A stretch of DNA of 40,706 bases. Origin: Candidatus Dormiibacterota bacterium. GTDB lineage: Bacteria > Chloroflexota > Dormibacteria > Aeolococcales > Bog-877. The position numbers were made by a program, and so were the translations under genes. Positions 30,810 through 39,789 of this stretch are shown here, piece after piece. The stretch lies in contig DAHUZL010000213.1 of the NCBI GenBank assembly GCA_027306655.1, positions 1 through 40,706 on the forward strand, given 5' to 3'. Numbering within the stretch: position 1 is the stretch's first letter; every line of letters starts with the position of its first letter. A model generated the notes under the pieces. It ran no database searches and was not told where the DNA came from. It was given only the letters and a program-made list of their open reading frames with translations.

Positions 30810-31148
30810 GTGACCCTTCGCGTCGCCTCGGTTGTCATCAACTGCACCGACCTGCCCCGCATGGCCCGCTTCTGGTCCGCCGCCCTTGGGTACACCGCCG
30901 AGGGGGACGACGACTGGGTGTCCCTGACCGACCCGGCCGGCGCCGGTGTCGCCGTCGCCCTCCAGCGCGCCGACACCGAGGTCGGCAAAGCGGAGGTGCA
31001 CCTCGACCTCCACGCCGACGACCAGGCGGCGGAGTGCGCCCGCCTGCTCGCGCTGGGCGCGACCCACCGGCGCGACCACCACGACCCCGCCGACGATTAC
31101 GTGGTGCTGGCCGACCCCGAGGGCAACGAGTTCTGCCTCTGCGTCTGA
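30810..31148 (+). CDS. VOC superfamily (glyoxalase/bleomycin-resistance-like) protein
   Basis: A 112-aa single VOC domain. 'VASVVINCTDLPRMARFWSA' and 'ALGYTAEGDDDWVSL' begin the first beta-alpha-beta-beta-beta unit; 'KAEVHLDLHADDQAAECARL' and 'YVVLADPEGNEFCLCV' make the second. Metal-binding candidates are His in 'VHLDLHADD' and Glu in 'PEGNEFCL'. Function is not assignable beyond a possible small-molecule binding or glyoxalase-type enzyme. GTG 30810 is supported by a -10 hexamer 6 nt upstream. It lies between the amidase and a methyltransferase on the same strand; hydrophobicity shows a cytosolic protein. Confidence 0.8.
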   Translation: MTLRVASVVINCTDLPRMARFWSAALGYTAEGDDDWVSLTDPAGAGVAVALQRADTEVGKAEVHLDLHADDQAAECARLLALGATHRRDHHDPADDYVVLADPEGNEFCLCV

Positions 31149-31151
31149 GCC

Positions 31152-31197
31152 GCCGCGGACGCCCCGCAGGCGGGGGAGGCCGCGCCGCGGACGCCCC
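31152..31197. repeat. 14-bp direct repeat and GC hairpin after VOC gene
   Basis: GCCGCGGACGCCCC occurs at 31152-31165 and again at 31184-31197. A hairpin CCCCG-4-CGGGG (31162-31175) begins inside the first copy. It could be a weak terminator of the VOC gene; no T-tract follows. Confidence 0.35.
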
Positions 31198-31217
31198 ACC
31201 TGCGCCATACTCGCCGC

Positions 31218-32075
31218 TTGCACGGTCAGCCCGTCGAGCCCTGGTTCGAGGCCAACCGCGCGTGGTGGGACGAGCGCGTCCCGATCCACCTCGCCTCCGA
31301 CTTCTATGGGGTCGACCAATTCCGGGCGGGCCGGTCGACCCTGGAGCCCTTCGAGGTCGCGGAGCTGGGCGACATGTCGGAGCGCTCCCTGGTGCACCTG
31401 CAGTGCCACTTCGGGCTCGACACCCTCTCCTGCGCGCGGCTGGGAGCCCGGGTGACCGGGCTCGACTTCTCGGCGCCAGCGATCGAGGCCGCCCGCCAGC
31501 TGGCCGTCGCGACGGGACTGGAGGCGAGGTTCGAAGTGGGCAATGTCTACGACGCCCCTGACGTCCTCCGCGAGCGGTACGACATCGTCTACACCGGCAA
31601 GGGCGCGCTCGCCTGGCTGCCGGACCTCGCCGCCTGGGCGGACGTGGTGGTCGGCCTGCTGCGCCCCCGCGGCACCGTCTACCTGGCGGAGTTCCATCCC
31701 TTCACCGACGTGTTCGCCGACCAGGACCTCACCGTCCGGTACGGCTACTTCGGCCAGCCGGAGCCGATGGTGGACGAGACCCCGGGGACGTACGCCGACC
31801 CGTCCGCCGCCACCACGCACAACCGCACCGGCGAATGGGCGCACCCGATCGGCGAGGTGCTGACCGAGCTCGCCGTCCGCGGGCTCCGGGTTCGGTTCGT
31901 CCACGAAGTCCCGTTCACCCTGTTCCCCCGCTGGCCCTTCCTGGAGCGCGGCCCCGATGGCGTGTACCGGCTCCCGCCCGGCATGCCCGACCTGCCGTTG
32001 CTCTATTCGGTCCGGGCGACCCTGGACGCTGCCGACGAGGAGGACGGGCCGACTCGGGCCGACCCGCCCAGGTGA
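31218..32075 (+). CDS. Class I SAM-dependent methyltransferase
   Basis: A 285-aa methyltransferase. The SAM motif I is 'VHLQCHFGLDTLSCARLGAR', followed by 'VTGLDFSAPAIEAARQLA', the acidic 'RFEVGNVYDAP', and the post-motif 'DIVYTGKGALAWLPDLAAWA'. Substrate unknown; the protein family is common in Actinobacteria and Chloroflexota. The start is TTG 31218, giving 'MHGQPVEPWFEANRAWWDER', which matches the usual beginning; CATACT ends 6 nt upstream, again leaderless geometry. Its last 73 nt overlap the 3' end of the convergent S9 peptidase gene, so the two transcripts are mutually antisense there. Confidence 0.82.
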   Translation: MHGQPVEPWFEANRAWWDERVPIHLASDFYGVDQFRAGRSTLEPFEVAELGDMSERSLVHLQCHFGLDTLSCARLGARVTGLDFSAPAIEAARQLAVATGLEARFEVGNVYDAPDVLRERYDIVYTGKGALAWLPDLAAWADVVVGLLRPRGTVYLAEFHPFTDVFADQDLTVRYGYFGQPEPMVDETPGTYADPSAATTHNRTGEWAHPIGEVLTELAVRGLRVRFVHEVPFTLFPRWPFLERGPDGVYRLPPGMPDLPLLYSVRATLDAADEEDGPTRADPPR

Positions 32076-34057
32076 GCCTGGAACCACTCGAGGATCCGCC
32101 GGACGACGTCCGCTCGGTGCCGGGGCGGCCCGACCCGAAGGAATAGGTGGGACCCGTCGGGATAGCGCACGAACTCCACCTCGCAGCCCGCCTTGGCGAG
32201 CGCCACGAACATCTCCTCTCCCTGACCGATCGGGCAGCGGTCGTCGGCTTCTCCGTGAACGATCAGGGTCGGGGTGCGGGTCCGGTGGGCGAAGGTCGAG
32301 GGGGAGTGCTGCCGGTACCATTCCGGGTCGCCCGCCGGGGGCCCTCCGAACTGGATGTCTCCGAAGACGTGGCCGATGTCGCTGGTGCCGTACATCGACA
32401 CCAGGTTGAAGCACGGGGCGCCGCACACCGCCGCCCGGAATCGGTCGGTCTGACCGATCATCCACGCGGTCATGTAGCCGCCGTAGCTGTATCCCCAGAT
32501 CCCGATCCGCGTCTCATCGACGGCCGGGCGCGCCGACACCGCATCGAGGACCGTGAGCAGGTCGTGGGCGTCCTCCCCGCCCCAGTCGCCGATGACCGCC
32601 TCGGCGAAGCGACGTCCGTAGGTGGCCGAGCCACGCGGATTGACGCAGAGGACGAGAAAGCCATGGGTCGCCAGGCACTGCTGGACGGCGTTGAAGGCGT
32701 ATCCGTGATACCCATGGGGTCCGCCATGAACGTCGAGGACGAGCGGGTAGCGCCGGTCAGGATCGAAATCGGCCGGCCGCAGCAGCCAGGCTTCGATGTC
32801 GAGCCCGCCCCGGCTGACGATGAGCCTCTCCCACTCCGCGGGCGGGGTCGCCCGCAGGCTGGCGTCGTTGAGGGTGGTGACCAGCCGCGTCGCGCCGGTG
32901 TCGAGGTCGGTGGCCGCCACCTCGCCGACGGACGCGAACCCGGATGCCGACTGCACCGCGCGGGTCCGCCCCCGGTCCACGCTGAGGCCGCCGTGCGTGG
33001 CCGCGAACGAAGCGATTACGGTCACCGTCCCGCTCACCGTGTCGATCGTCGCGAGCCGGCTGCCGCCGCCGCGGAGAGCGTGGAAGAGGACACGCCGATC
33101 GTCGAGCCACACCGGCTGCGCCGGCGGAGCGATGGTGGGGAAGCCGGCATCCGGCTGCATCGGCAGGTCGTCGGTGAGCTGTCGGATCGCGCCGGTGGTG
33201 ATCTCGACGAGGAAGAAGTCGAGCTGGGCCATGCTGCGCGTGTCGCCGGCGAAGACGATGCGGGTCCCGTCCGGCGACCACGACCAGCATCCGACCACGC
33301 CCGCCTCCGGGCCGACCGCGCGGACGTCCCCGGTGTCCACGCTCACGATCGCCAGCTGGGAGCACATGCCGTTCTGGAGCGCGATCCGGGCGGCCAGCCA
33401 GCGTCCGTCGGGGGACCACTGCGGACTGCCGAGGTCGAACCGATAGCGGGTCAGTTGGCGGCACCCGCCGCCGGCCACGTCGGTGACGAAGATCATGAGC
33501 CGGGCGTCGCCGAGATAGCCGCGATTGTCCTGCTTATAGTCGAGCCGGCGGGTGACGCGGACCGGTCGGGCGGGCTCGCCGCCTGCCGCCCACGGGGTGG
33601 GGCTCCCTCCGCTCCCCGGGGCGCCGCCGGGCACGGGCCCGGCGACCGTCTCGGCGGTGGGATCGACCAGCGCCGTATAGGCGATCCGAGTCCCGTCGGG
33701 CGACCAGGCCAGCTCCGAGGGAGGCGTCGGGCTGGCCGCGACCCGGCGGGCCTCGCCGGCGCCGTCCGCGGGCAGGACGAAGACGCCCGGCCCGCCCTGC
33801 CGGTCGGAGACGAAGGCGACCCGCCCCCCGTCGGGCGACCAGCACGCCCCCCCGTTGGCCTCCCCGGCCCAGGTGAGCTGATGGGGCGCGCCGCCCTCGA
33901 TGCGGCACATCCACAGCTGCGACGCCGACCGCCCGGACTCACGGTCGGCTGTGGTCACGGCGTAGACGATCCGGGACCCGTCGGGCGAGACCACGGGACC
34001 TCCGGCCGTGCGCAGGGCGAAGATCAGCTGGTCGGGTGTCAGGGGGGACGCGCTCAT
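32003..34057 (-). CDS. S9 family peptidase (prolyl oligopeptidase / acylaminoacyl-peptidase type)
   Basis: A 684-aa serine peptidase. Residues 1-~400 are a WD40/TolB-like beta-propeller with repeated 'SPDGxRIxY/F' units. The C-terminal alpha/beta-hydrolase has the nucleophile in 'GIWGYSYGGYMTAWM', the acid Asp in 'IVHGEADDRCPIGQGEEM' and the His in 'YPDGSHLFLR'. 'LVLDVHGGPHGYHGYAFN' forms the oxyanion region. No signal peptide, so cytosolic. It releases short or N-acylated peptides; the exact cleavage preference is unknown. The start is ATG 34057 with GGGAGA upstream; the ORF-track start at 34186 overlaps the 3' end of lhr. Its 3' end overlaps the convergent methyltransferase gene by 73 nt. 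Confidence 0.9.
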   Translation of the reverse strand: MSASPLTPDQLIFALRTAGGPVVSPDGSRIVYAVTTADRESGRSASQLWMCRIEGGAPHQLTWAGEANGGACWSPDGGRVAFVSDRQGGPGVFVLPADGAGEARRVAASPTPPSELAWSPDGTRIAYTALVDPTAETVAGPVPGGAPGSGGSPTPWAAGGEPARPVRVTRRLDYKQDNRGYLGDARLMIFVTDVAGGGCRQLTRYRFDLGSPQWSPDGRWLAARIALQNGMCSQLAIVSVDTGDVRAVGPEAGVVGCWSWSPDGTRIVFAGDTRSMAQLDFFLVEITTGAIRQLTDDLPMQPDAGFPTIAPPAQPVWLDDRRVLFHALRGGGSRLATIDTVSGTVTVIASFAATHGGLSVDRGRTRAVQSASGFASVGEVAATDLDTGATRLVTTLNDASLRATPPAEWERLIVSRGGLDIEAWLLRPADFDPDRRYPLVLDVHGGPHGYHGYAFNAVQQCLATHGFLVLCVNPRGSATYGRRFAEAVIGDWGGEDAHDLLTVLDAVSARPAVDETRIGIWGYSYGGYMTAWMIGQTDRFRAAVCGAPCFNLVSMYGTSDIGHVFGDIQFGGPPAGDPEWYRQHSPSTFAHRTRTPTLIVHGEADDRCPIGQGEEMFVALAKAGCEVEFVRYPDGSHLFLRVGPPRHRADVVRRILEWFQAHLGGSARVGPSSSSAASRVARTE

Positions 34058-34169
34058 GCGGTGTTCTCCCGAGGTCGGCCGGCGGGCCGAAGGGCTCTGA
34101 TCACGGGGAGCCACCGACCGACCCGCGACGGCCGATCGAGGGCAGTCTCGCTGCGGGCACGGCTCGGTT

Positions 34170-37100
34170 TCAGGCCGGCTCGCCATCGCGCAGGACCAGC
34201 GCGGCGGTGCGGATCGACGGCACCCGTCCGCCGGGCAGGATGATCCCGACCAGGTTCAGCGGATCGGCGCCGCTGAGGCGCACCATCCCGACGTCCTCGG
34301 ACGCGCGGCGCGCCGCCCGCAGCTCATCCACCGCTTCGGGGAGCGCGAACTGCTCGCCGGCGAACCCGCTGACGAAGCGTCCGCCGCGGACGGTGCCCCG
34401 GGCCTCCAGGCGCCGCAGCGCTCGCACCACCTCGCGCCACGGGAGCGCCAGCTCCTCGCGGGTGGCGAGGTCGAAGAAGACCACCCCCCAGCGCGCCAGG
34501 AGCTGCGCCGCCACCGCCTCGGCGAGACCATCGGGGTCCGTGGCCGGCTCTGGCTCCGGCAGGAGCGCCCACCGTCCCTCGCCGCCCGGCCGCCACGACC
34601 CCTCTGAGCGCGGCCCGCCCGGACGCTGCAGGGTCCGCGCGCGCTGGCGGCGGCGCCAGAGCTCATGCGCGGAGAGCAGCGACCGGACCGCCTGGAAGCC
34701 ATCGGCGGTGACGAGGCCTGCCGCGACCAGGTCCCACAGCCCCTCCTCGATCTCGACCGGCAGCCGCCCCGTCATCGCCTGGAGGTCGGCATGGAAGAGC
34801 GCGCCGCGCTCGCCGAGGGCCCGCAGGATGTCCTGCGCCGCCCCGTGCTCGGGCAGCGCCGGACGGGCGTCGCCGCGCGCCGCGCGCAGCAGCCAGCCGA
34901 GGTCCTGGCGACGGGCAAAGGTCAGCGGGGTCGCCCGCGAGGGGGCCATCGCGCCGCGCGACGGCTGGTCCGGAGGCGGGGTGGGTCGCAGCCCGAGGCG
35001 CGCCCACACCACCTCGCCGCCTAGGCAGCCGTCGTCGAGCCACTGGGGACGATACCCCTCTACCCTGGCTGTCAGGAGGTGGGACTCCCAGGCGCCCGCG
35101 GCGGCTGAGAACCCCTGGAGCTGGTCGATGACGCGGAGCACCCCCTGGCGACCCTCCAGCCGCGTCCCCGGCGCGACGTGCTGCCAGCGCAGCAGAAAGC
35201 GCATCAGGACCTGTGCCGGGACCGGCTCCTCCCGGTGGCGCCGCCGGTCCCGGCTGGCCGCGTGCATCCGGGCAAGCAGGTGGCGGGCGCACCACTCGGT
35301 CGCCGCATCGGGATCGCCGGGGGCCGGGGGCGTCGGCCCGACCGCGGCCACCCCCTCGGCCTGGAGCCGGCCGAGCGCGATGGCGACGGTCGAGCCGTCC
35401 ATTCCCGTCCGCCGGGCGAGCACGGCCACGGTGGCGGGCCCGGTCTCCAGGTGACCGCGCACGGCCTCGGCCGCGGCCACATCCGAAGGGGGAGGGGAGG
35501 GGTCGATCCCCGGCGGCACGGCGAGATCGGGCACGAACCGGCACCCTCCCAGGAGCGCCTCGGCGACCGGCCGCCGCTCGGCGACGCACCACAGCTCCGG
35601 TGGAGGTGCGGACGCGCCCTGCGGTCGCACCACCGCGGCGCGACCGGCCGCGACCAGGTCCCCAAACCAGGCGGCCCAGCCGGGATCGGCGGGGGAGATC
35701 ACGAGCTGGGCCAGGAGGTCGTGGAGCTCCTCCGGGCCACGCGGGGAGGGCCGGACCTCCTCCCGCACCTGGGCGACCGCGTCGGCGGTGAGCAGTCCGA
35801 GCTCACCCGGTCCCGGAGGCAGCGAGCGGGGGATAGGCACCTGGCGGGTGCGACGCTCCTCCAGGGGTGCGTCGTCGAGGAAGGTGTAGGGGCGGCTGTG
35901 GAGGATCTCGTGGGCCAGGGCCGAGGGCTGGGTGGGCTCCACCAGGTGCACCCGGACCCGGCCCGACTCGATGTCCTCCAGCAGCCGGCGCAGTCCCGCC
36001 AGGTCCATCGCCTCGTCAAGGCAGTCGCGGAGGGTCTGGCGGACCAGGACGTGGTCGGGGAGCGGGATGGGGCCGGCCGGGGCGTTCTCCTGGCAGGCCG
36101 CGAGCTGGGGGAAGACCGCGGCCATGCAGTCGTCCGCCTCCATCCGCTGGATCGCGATCGGGGTGCGACGCCCGCCGCGGGCGCGCGCCACCACCAGCGA
36201 TCGGGTCAGGTTCCACCGCCAGCGCGCGGCGAAGAGGGGGGTCGGGAGCACCGCCTGGGTGAGGGCGGCGGTGACGGTGGCGGCGCGCAGCAGGCGCGGC
36301 GCCGAGGCGAGCGGAAAGCCGTGCTGCGGCCCCAGGGACAGGACCACGGCGTCGTCACTCGCCGCCGCCTGGAGCTCGAAGTCGAAGGTGGTGCAGAGCC
36401 GCTTCCGGAGGGCGAGACCGAGGCCCCGATTGATCCGACCGCCGAGCGGCGCGTGCACGACCAGCTGGGTCGACCCGGTGACGTCGAAGAATCGTTCGAA
36501 GACGATGTCGCGCTGGCTGGGCAGCACCCCCAGCACCTCGCGGCCGGCGGCAAGGTAGCGGACCAGCTGGCCGGCCGGCTCCAGCCCGATCCCGCTCCAC
36601 GCGGCGACGCGGTCGATCGTCGCTCCCTCCCCGTCGGCCGCGAGGCCGCCGTCCACCAGCTGACGGAGGCGCGACACCCACGAGGAGAGCTCCGCGGTCC
36701 GCGACGGCGCCTCGCCCAGCCAGAAGGGGATCGTCGGGGTCGCTCCGGCCGCGTCGACGACCCGGACCAGCCCCGCCTCCACCCGGCGGATGCGCCAGGA
36801 GTGGGTGCCGAGCAGGAAGACGTCGCCGGGCATGGACTCGATGGCGAAGTCCTCGTTGACGGTGCCGACCACGGTGTCGTCCGGGTCTGCCACCACCCGG
36901 TAGTCGCCCGAGTCGGGGATGGCTCCGCCGCCCAGGAGGGCGGCGAGTCGGGCGCCGCGCCGTCCGGTGAGACGTCCGCCGACGCGGTCCCGGTGGAGGT
37001 GGGCGCCGCGAGCGCCGCGGCCGGTGCGCACCCCGTCCGCCACCAGCTCCAGGACCGCCTCGTAATCGGCGTCGGCCAGCTCCGCGTACGGGGACGCCCG

Positions 37101-38420
37101 ACCGACCAGCTCGCGCAGGGCCGACTCCGTCCACGGCTCGGCGGCGACCTCGGCGACCACCTGCTGAGCGAGGATGTCGAGGGGCGCCGCCGGGGGGATC
37201 ACGGCATCGAGGTCGCCGGCGCGCACGGCGGCGATCAGGGCGGTGCACTCGACCAGTTCGTCGCGGGTCAGCGGGAAGAGACGGCCGGCGGGGGTGCCGC
37301 CGCGGAAGTGGTTGGCCCGCCCGACCCGCTGGAGCAGGGTGGCGATGCTGCGCGGCGATCCCACCTGGCAGACCAGCTCGATGGGGCCGATGTCGATGCC
37401 GAGCTCGAGGGACGCGGTCGCCACCAGCGCCCGCAGCGACCCCTGGCGCAGCTGCGTCTCGACCAGCTGGCGCCGCTCGCGGGACAGGCTGCCGTGGTGC
37501 GCCGCCACGGCCTCGGGTCCGAGCCGCTCCCGCAGCAGGTGGGCGTACCGTTCCGCCAGGCGGCGGGTGTTGACGAAGACCAGGGTGGTGCGATGGTCCT
37601 GCACCAGCTCGGCCACCCGGTCGAGCATCTCCCCCAGCTGCTCCTGGGAGGCGACCGCCGCCAGCTCGCTGCCCGGCACCTCCAGGGCCAGGTCGAGGTC
37701 CCGCCGATGGCCGCAGTCGACCACCGTGGTGGCCCGCCCGGCACCCACGCCGCTGAGCAGCTGTGCGATCGCGTCGAGCGGCCGCTGGGTCGCCGACAAG
37801 CCGATCCGCTGGGGCCGCCGGCCCCGCTGGAGGTGGTCGAGGCGCTCCAGCGAAAGAGCCAGGTGGGCGCCGCGGCGGTCGCGGGCCACCGCGTGGATCT
37901 CGTCCACGATCACCGTCGTCACCTCGCCGAGCGCGGCCCGGCTCCCGGCGGCGGTGAGGAGCAGGAACAGGCTCTCGGGTGTGGTGACGAGGAAGGTCGG
38001 GGGCGCCTTCAGCATCGCCTGTCGCCGCGACGGCGGCGTGTCGCCGGTGCGGACGGTGACGGTGAGGTCGGGCGGCCGGAGCCCGAGCTCCTGCGCCACC
38101 TCGGCGATCTCGCGCAGCGGGACGGCGAGGTTCTGGTGGATGTCCACCGCCAGGGCCTTGAGCGGAGAGACGTACACCACCCGGGTCCCCGGCGTCCGCA
38201 GGGTCCCCGCCTCGTGGGCGCGATAGCAGTCGTCGATCGCGGTGAGGAACCCGGCCAGCGTCTTGCCCGATCCGGTGGGCGCGGCGATCAGGGTGTCCCC
38301 GCCGCCCTGGATCGCGGGCCAGCCCGAGGCCTGGGGGGCGGTGGCGCCCTCCGGGAAGCGGCGGGCGAACCAGGCCCGGACAGCGGGGTGGAGCGCGGCC
38401 GGGGCCGGGGAGGACAGCAT
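34170..38420 (-). CDS. lhr: Lhr-family ATP-dependent helicase, full length
   Basis: Superfamily 2 3'-5' helicase of 1416 aa, used in DNA repair. Motifs are Walker A 'APTGSGKTLAGFL' (47-54), 'VVYVSPLKALAVD', 'TTPESLFLLL', the DEIH box 'VIVDEIHAVARDRRGAHLAL' (173-176), 'IGLSATQRPLDAI', 'VFVNTRRLAERY', 'AAHHGSLSRERRQLVE' and motif VI 'SPRSIATLLQRVGRANH'. The long C-terminal part with tandem winged-helix and beta-barrel modules ('FHADLQAMTGRLPVEIEEGL', 'ELALPWREVVRALRRLEARG') makes it full-length Lhr as in Mycobacterium, not the short Lhr-Core. The start is ATG 38420; a preceding AGGGG is too close to act as a normal ribosome site. An in-frame ATG at 38501 is the alternative. Large plus-strand ORFs here are shadows. 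Confidence 0.92.
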   Translation of the reverse strand: MLSSPAPAALHPAVRAWFARRFPEGATAPQASGWPAIQGGGDTLIAAPTGSGKTLAGFLTAIDDCYRAHEAGTLRTPGTRVVYVSPLKALAVDIHQNLAVPLREIAEVAQELGLRPPDLTVTVRTGDTPPSRRQAMLKAPPTFLVTTPESLFLLLTAAGSRAALGEVTTVIVDEIHAVARDRRGAHLALSLERLDHLQRGRRPQRIGLSATQRPLDAIAQLLSGVGAGRATTVVDCGHRRDLDLALEVPGSELAAVASQEQLGEMLDRVAELVQDHRTTLVFVNTRRLAERYAHLLRERLGPEAVAAHHGSLSRERRQLVETQLRQGSLRALVATASLELGIDIGPIELVCQVGSPRSIATLLQRVGRANHFRGGTPAGRLFPLTRDELVECTALIAAVRAGDLDAVIPPAAPLDILAQQVVAEVAAEPWTESALRELVGRASPYAELADADYEAVLELVADGVRTGRGARGAHLHRDRVGGRLTGRRGARLAALLGGGAIPDSGDYRVVADPDDTVVGTVNEDFAIESMPGDVFLLGTHSWRIRRVEAGLVRVVDAAGATPTIPFWLGEAPSRTAELSSWVSRLRQLVDGGLAADGEGATIDRVAAWSGIGLEPAGQLVRYLAAGREVLGVLPSQRDIVFERFFDVTGSTQLVVHAPLGGRINRGLGLALRKRLCTTFDFELQAAASDDAVVLSLGPQHGFPLASAPRLLRAATVTAALTQAVLPTPLFAARWRWNLTRSLVVARARGGRRTPIAIQRMEADDCMAAVFPQLAACQENAPAGPIPLPDHVLVRQTLRDCLDEAMDLAGLRRLLEDIESGRVRVHLVEPTQPSALAHEILHSRPYTFLDDAPLEERRTRQVPIPRSLPPGPGELGLLTADAVAQVREEVRPSPRGPEELHDLLAQLVISPADPGWAAWFGDLVAAGRAAVVRPQGASAPPPELWCVAERRPVAEALLGGCRFVPDLAVPPGIDPSPPPSDVAAAEAVRGHLETGPATVAVLARRTGMDGSTVAIALGRLQAEGVAAVGPTPPAPGDPDAATEWCARHLLARMHAASRDRRRHREEPVPAQVLMRFLLRWQHVAPGTRLEGRQGVLRVIDQLQGFSAAAGAWESHLLTARVEGYRPQWLDDGCLGGEVVWARLGLRPTPPPDQPSRGAMAPSRATPLTFARRQDLGWLLRAARGDARPALPEHGAAQDILRALGERGALFHADLQAMTGRLPVEIEEGLWDLVAAGLVTADGFQAVRSLLSAHELWRRRQRARTLQRPGGPRSEGSWRPGGEGRWALLPEPEPATDPDGLAEAVAAQLLARWGVVFFDLATREELALPWREVVRALRRLEARGTVRGGRFVSGFAGEQFALPEAVDELRAARRASEDVGMVRLSGADPLNLVGIILPGGRVPSIRTAALVLRDGEPA

Positions 38421-38531
38421 CCCCTCATGGAAGCACAGGTGGGCGGTGGCGGGCCGGGGTGCTCGACCGCTGGCGGGCCGGCGACCGCCCGCGGGTGACA
38501 TGACGACACCATCTGCCGCATGCTGTGATGC

Positions 38532-38789
38532 GTGCGCACCACGCTCTCACTGGACGACGAGGTCGCCGCCCTCCTCGACCGGGCCCGGCGCGAGCGGCGC
38601 GCCAGCCTGAAACGGATCGCGAACGAGGCCCTGCGGGAGGGACTGGCTCGGGTCGATCAGGATCGCGGGGCCACGCCCTTCCACATCCGCTCGGTGAGCC
38701 TGGGCCGGATCCTGATCGCCGACCTCGGCGACGTCTCCCACGTCCTGGAGGTGCTGGAGGAGGGTGAACCGCCGGACTCGCCCTCCTGA
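38532..38789 (+). CDS. vapB: VapB-type ribbon-helix-helix antitoxin
   Basis: An 85-aa antitoxin. The N-terminal RHH fold 'RTTLSLDDEVAALLDRARRE' and 'RRASLKRIANEALREGL' dimerises to bind operator DNA. The C-terminal tail 'HIRSVSLGRILIADLGDVSH' to 'LEVLEEGE' would wrap the VapC toxin. The start is GTG 38532; a CATGCT hexamer ends 7 nt upstream in the divergent gap with lhr. The stop overlaps the vapC start (TGATG at 38787-38791), the usual toxin-antitoxin coupling. Since vapC is frameshifted, the antitoxin may be an orphan that still acts as a repressor. Confidence 0.82.
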   Translation: MRTTLSLDDEVAALLDRARRERRASLKRIANEALREGLARVDQDRGATPFHIRSVSLGRILIADLGDVSHVLEVLEEGEPPDSPS

Positions 38790-39194
38790 TGCTGATCGAT
38801 GCCAATCTGCTGGTGTACGCATATGTGCGGGGCTTCGCGCAGCACGACGCGGCCAGGACCTGGCTGGACCGGCAACTGGGGGGACGGCGCCGGGTGGCGC
38901 TGCCCTGGGAGAGCCTGCTGGCGTTCATCCGGCTCCTCGCCCGCGCCGGTCCGCGCCGCGTGGGGGCAGGTCACGGCGTGGTTGGAGGCCGCTCCGGTGT
39001 GGGTGCCCGCCCCGACCGATCGGCACCGTGACCTCCTCGACGATCTGATCCACGCCGTCAGCCGCCCCAGCCTGATCGCCGATGCGCACCTGGCCGCTCT
39101 CGCCATCGGACACGGCCTGGTGCTGGCCTCCACGGACGCTGACTTCGCCCGGTTTCCGCACCTGCGCTGGGTTGACCCGCTCCGCATCCGATGA
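38789..39194 (+). pseudogene. vapC: VapC PIN-domain toxin, frameshifted
   Basis: A PIN-domain ribonuclease split over two frames. Frame of 38789: 'MLIDANLLVYAYVRG' to 'LPWESLLAFIRLLARAG' (to about 38950). The next frame continues 'AAWGQVTAWLEAAPVWVPAP' to 'DAHLAALAIGHGLVLASTDADF' and 'FPHLRWVDPLRIR' (from about 38955 to 39194). The four acidic active-site positions (D4, E in PWES, D in DAHLA, D in STDADF) survive across both frames. Compared with intact VapCs, roughly ten residues between 'FIRLL' and 'AW-QV' are also missing, so a small deletion with a net frame change is the simplest cause. A sequencing error would not explain the missing residues. Confidence 0.78.
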
Positions 39195-39330
39195 GACGTG
39201 TCCGGCCGGGGCCACGCCGAGGGACACGGCGGCCTGCGATATCGTGACGGTCGCTCCCGACGCCCCGCGCGCGCGGCATCGCTCCGCTGGACGCGCGCCC
39301 CGGGCGATCACCTGACGGAGGCCTCGACCC

Positions 39331-39753
39331 ATGAGCGACGTCGACGACTTCACCGCTCGAATCATCTCCGAGTTCCGAGCCAACGGCGGCAGGGTGGGGG
39401 ACAGCTTCTCCGACGCGCCTCTGCTTCTGCTCCACTCCCTTGGTGCTCGAAGCGGCCACCCCCGAATCACCCCCGTGATGTACATGGCCGACGGCGACCG
39501 TTTCATCGTGTTCGCGTCCAGGGGAGGCGCGCCGACGAACCCGGGCTGGTATCACAACCTCCGGGCTCATCCGGATGCCATGATCGAGGTCGGGTCGGAC
39601 TCGGTGGAGGTCACTGCCCGCGAGGTGGCCGGCCCCGAACGCGATGCCCTCTTCCGCCGTCACGCCGCCCGCTACCCCGCCTTCGACGAGTACCAGACCA
39701 AGACCACACGCGTCATCCCCGCGGTCGCTCTCCTCCCCAAGGGGACCCGGTAG
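39331..39753 (+). CDS. Deazaflavin (F420)-dependent nitroreductase-family protein
   Basis: A 140-aa Ddn/split-beta-barrel protein. 'PLLLLHSLGARSGHPRITPV', 'DGDRFIVFASRGGAPTNPGW' and 'HNLRAHPDAMIEVGSDSVEV' are the conserved blocks that bind F420 in mycobacterial Ddn relatives; 'YQTKTTRVIPAVALLPKG' closes the fold. Related proteins reduce quinones or other small molecules with reduced F420. The start is ATG 39331 with CGGAGG 11 nt upstream, and a TATCGT hexamer (39240-39245 region) further up is a candidate -10. It implies an F420-producing host. Convergent with the next gene, 36 nt apart. Confidence 0.82.
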   Translation: MSDVDDFTARIISEFRANGGRVGDSFSDAPLLLLHSLGARSGHPRITPVMYMADGDRFIVFASRGGAPTNPGWYHNLRAHPDAMIEVGSDSVEVTAREVAGPERDALFRRHAARYPAFDEYQTKTTRVIPAVALLPKGTR

Positions 39754-39789
39754 CAGGGGACCGGGCATCGGTCGGACCGCTCGGTAGGC

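Noticed and set aside
35178-38498. 1106-aa plus-strand ORF (and 37174-38226 etc.) opposite lhr
   Set aside because: Antisense shadow of lhr: His/Arg/Gly-rich without motifs, while the minus strand has all SF2 helicase motifs.
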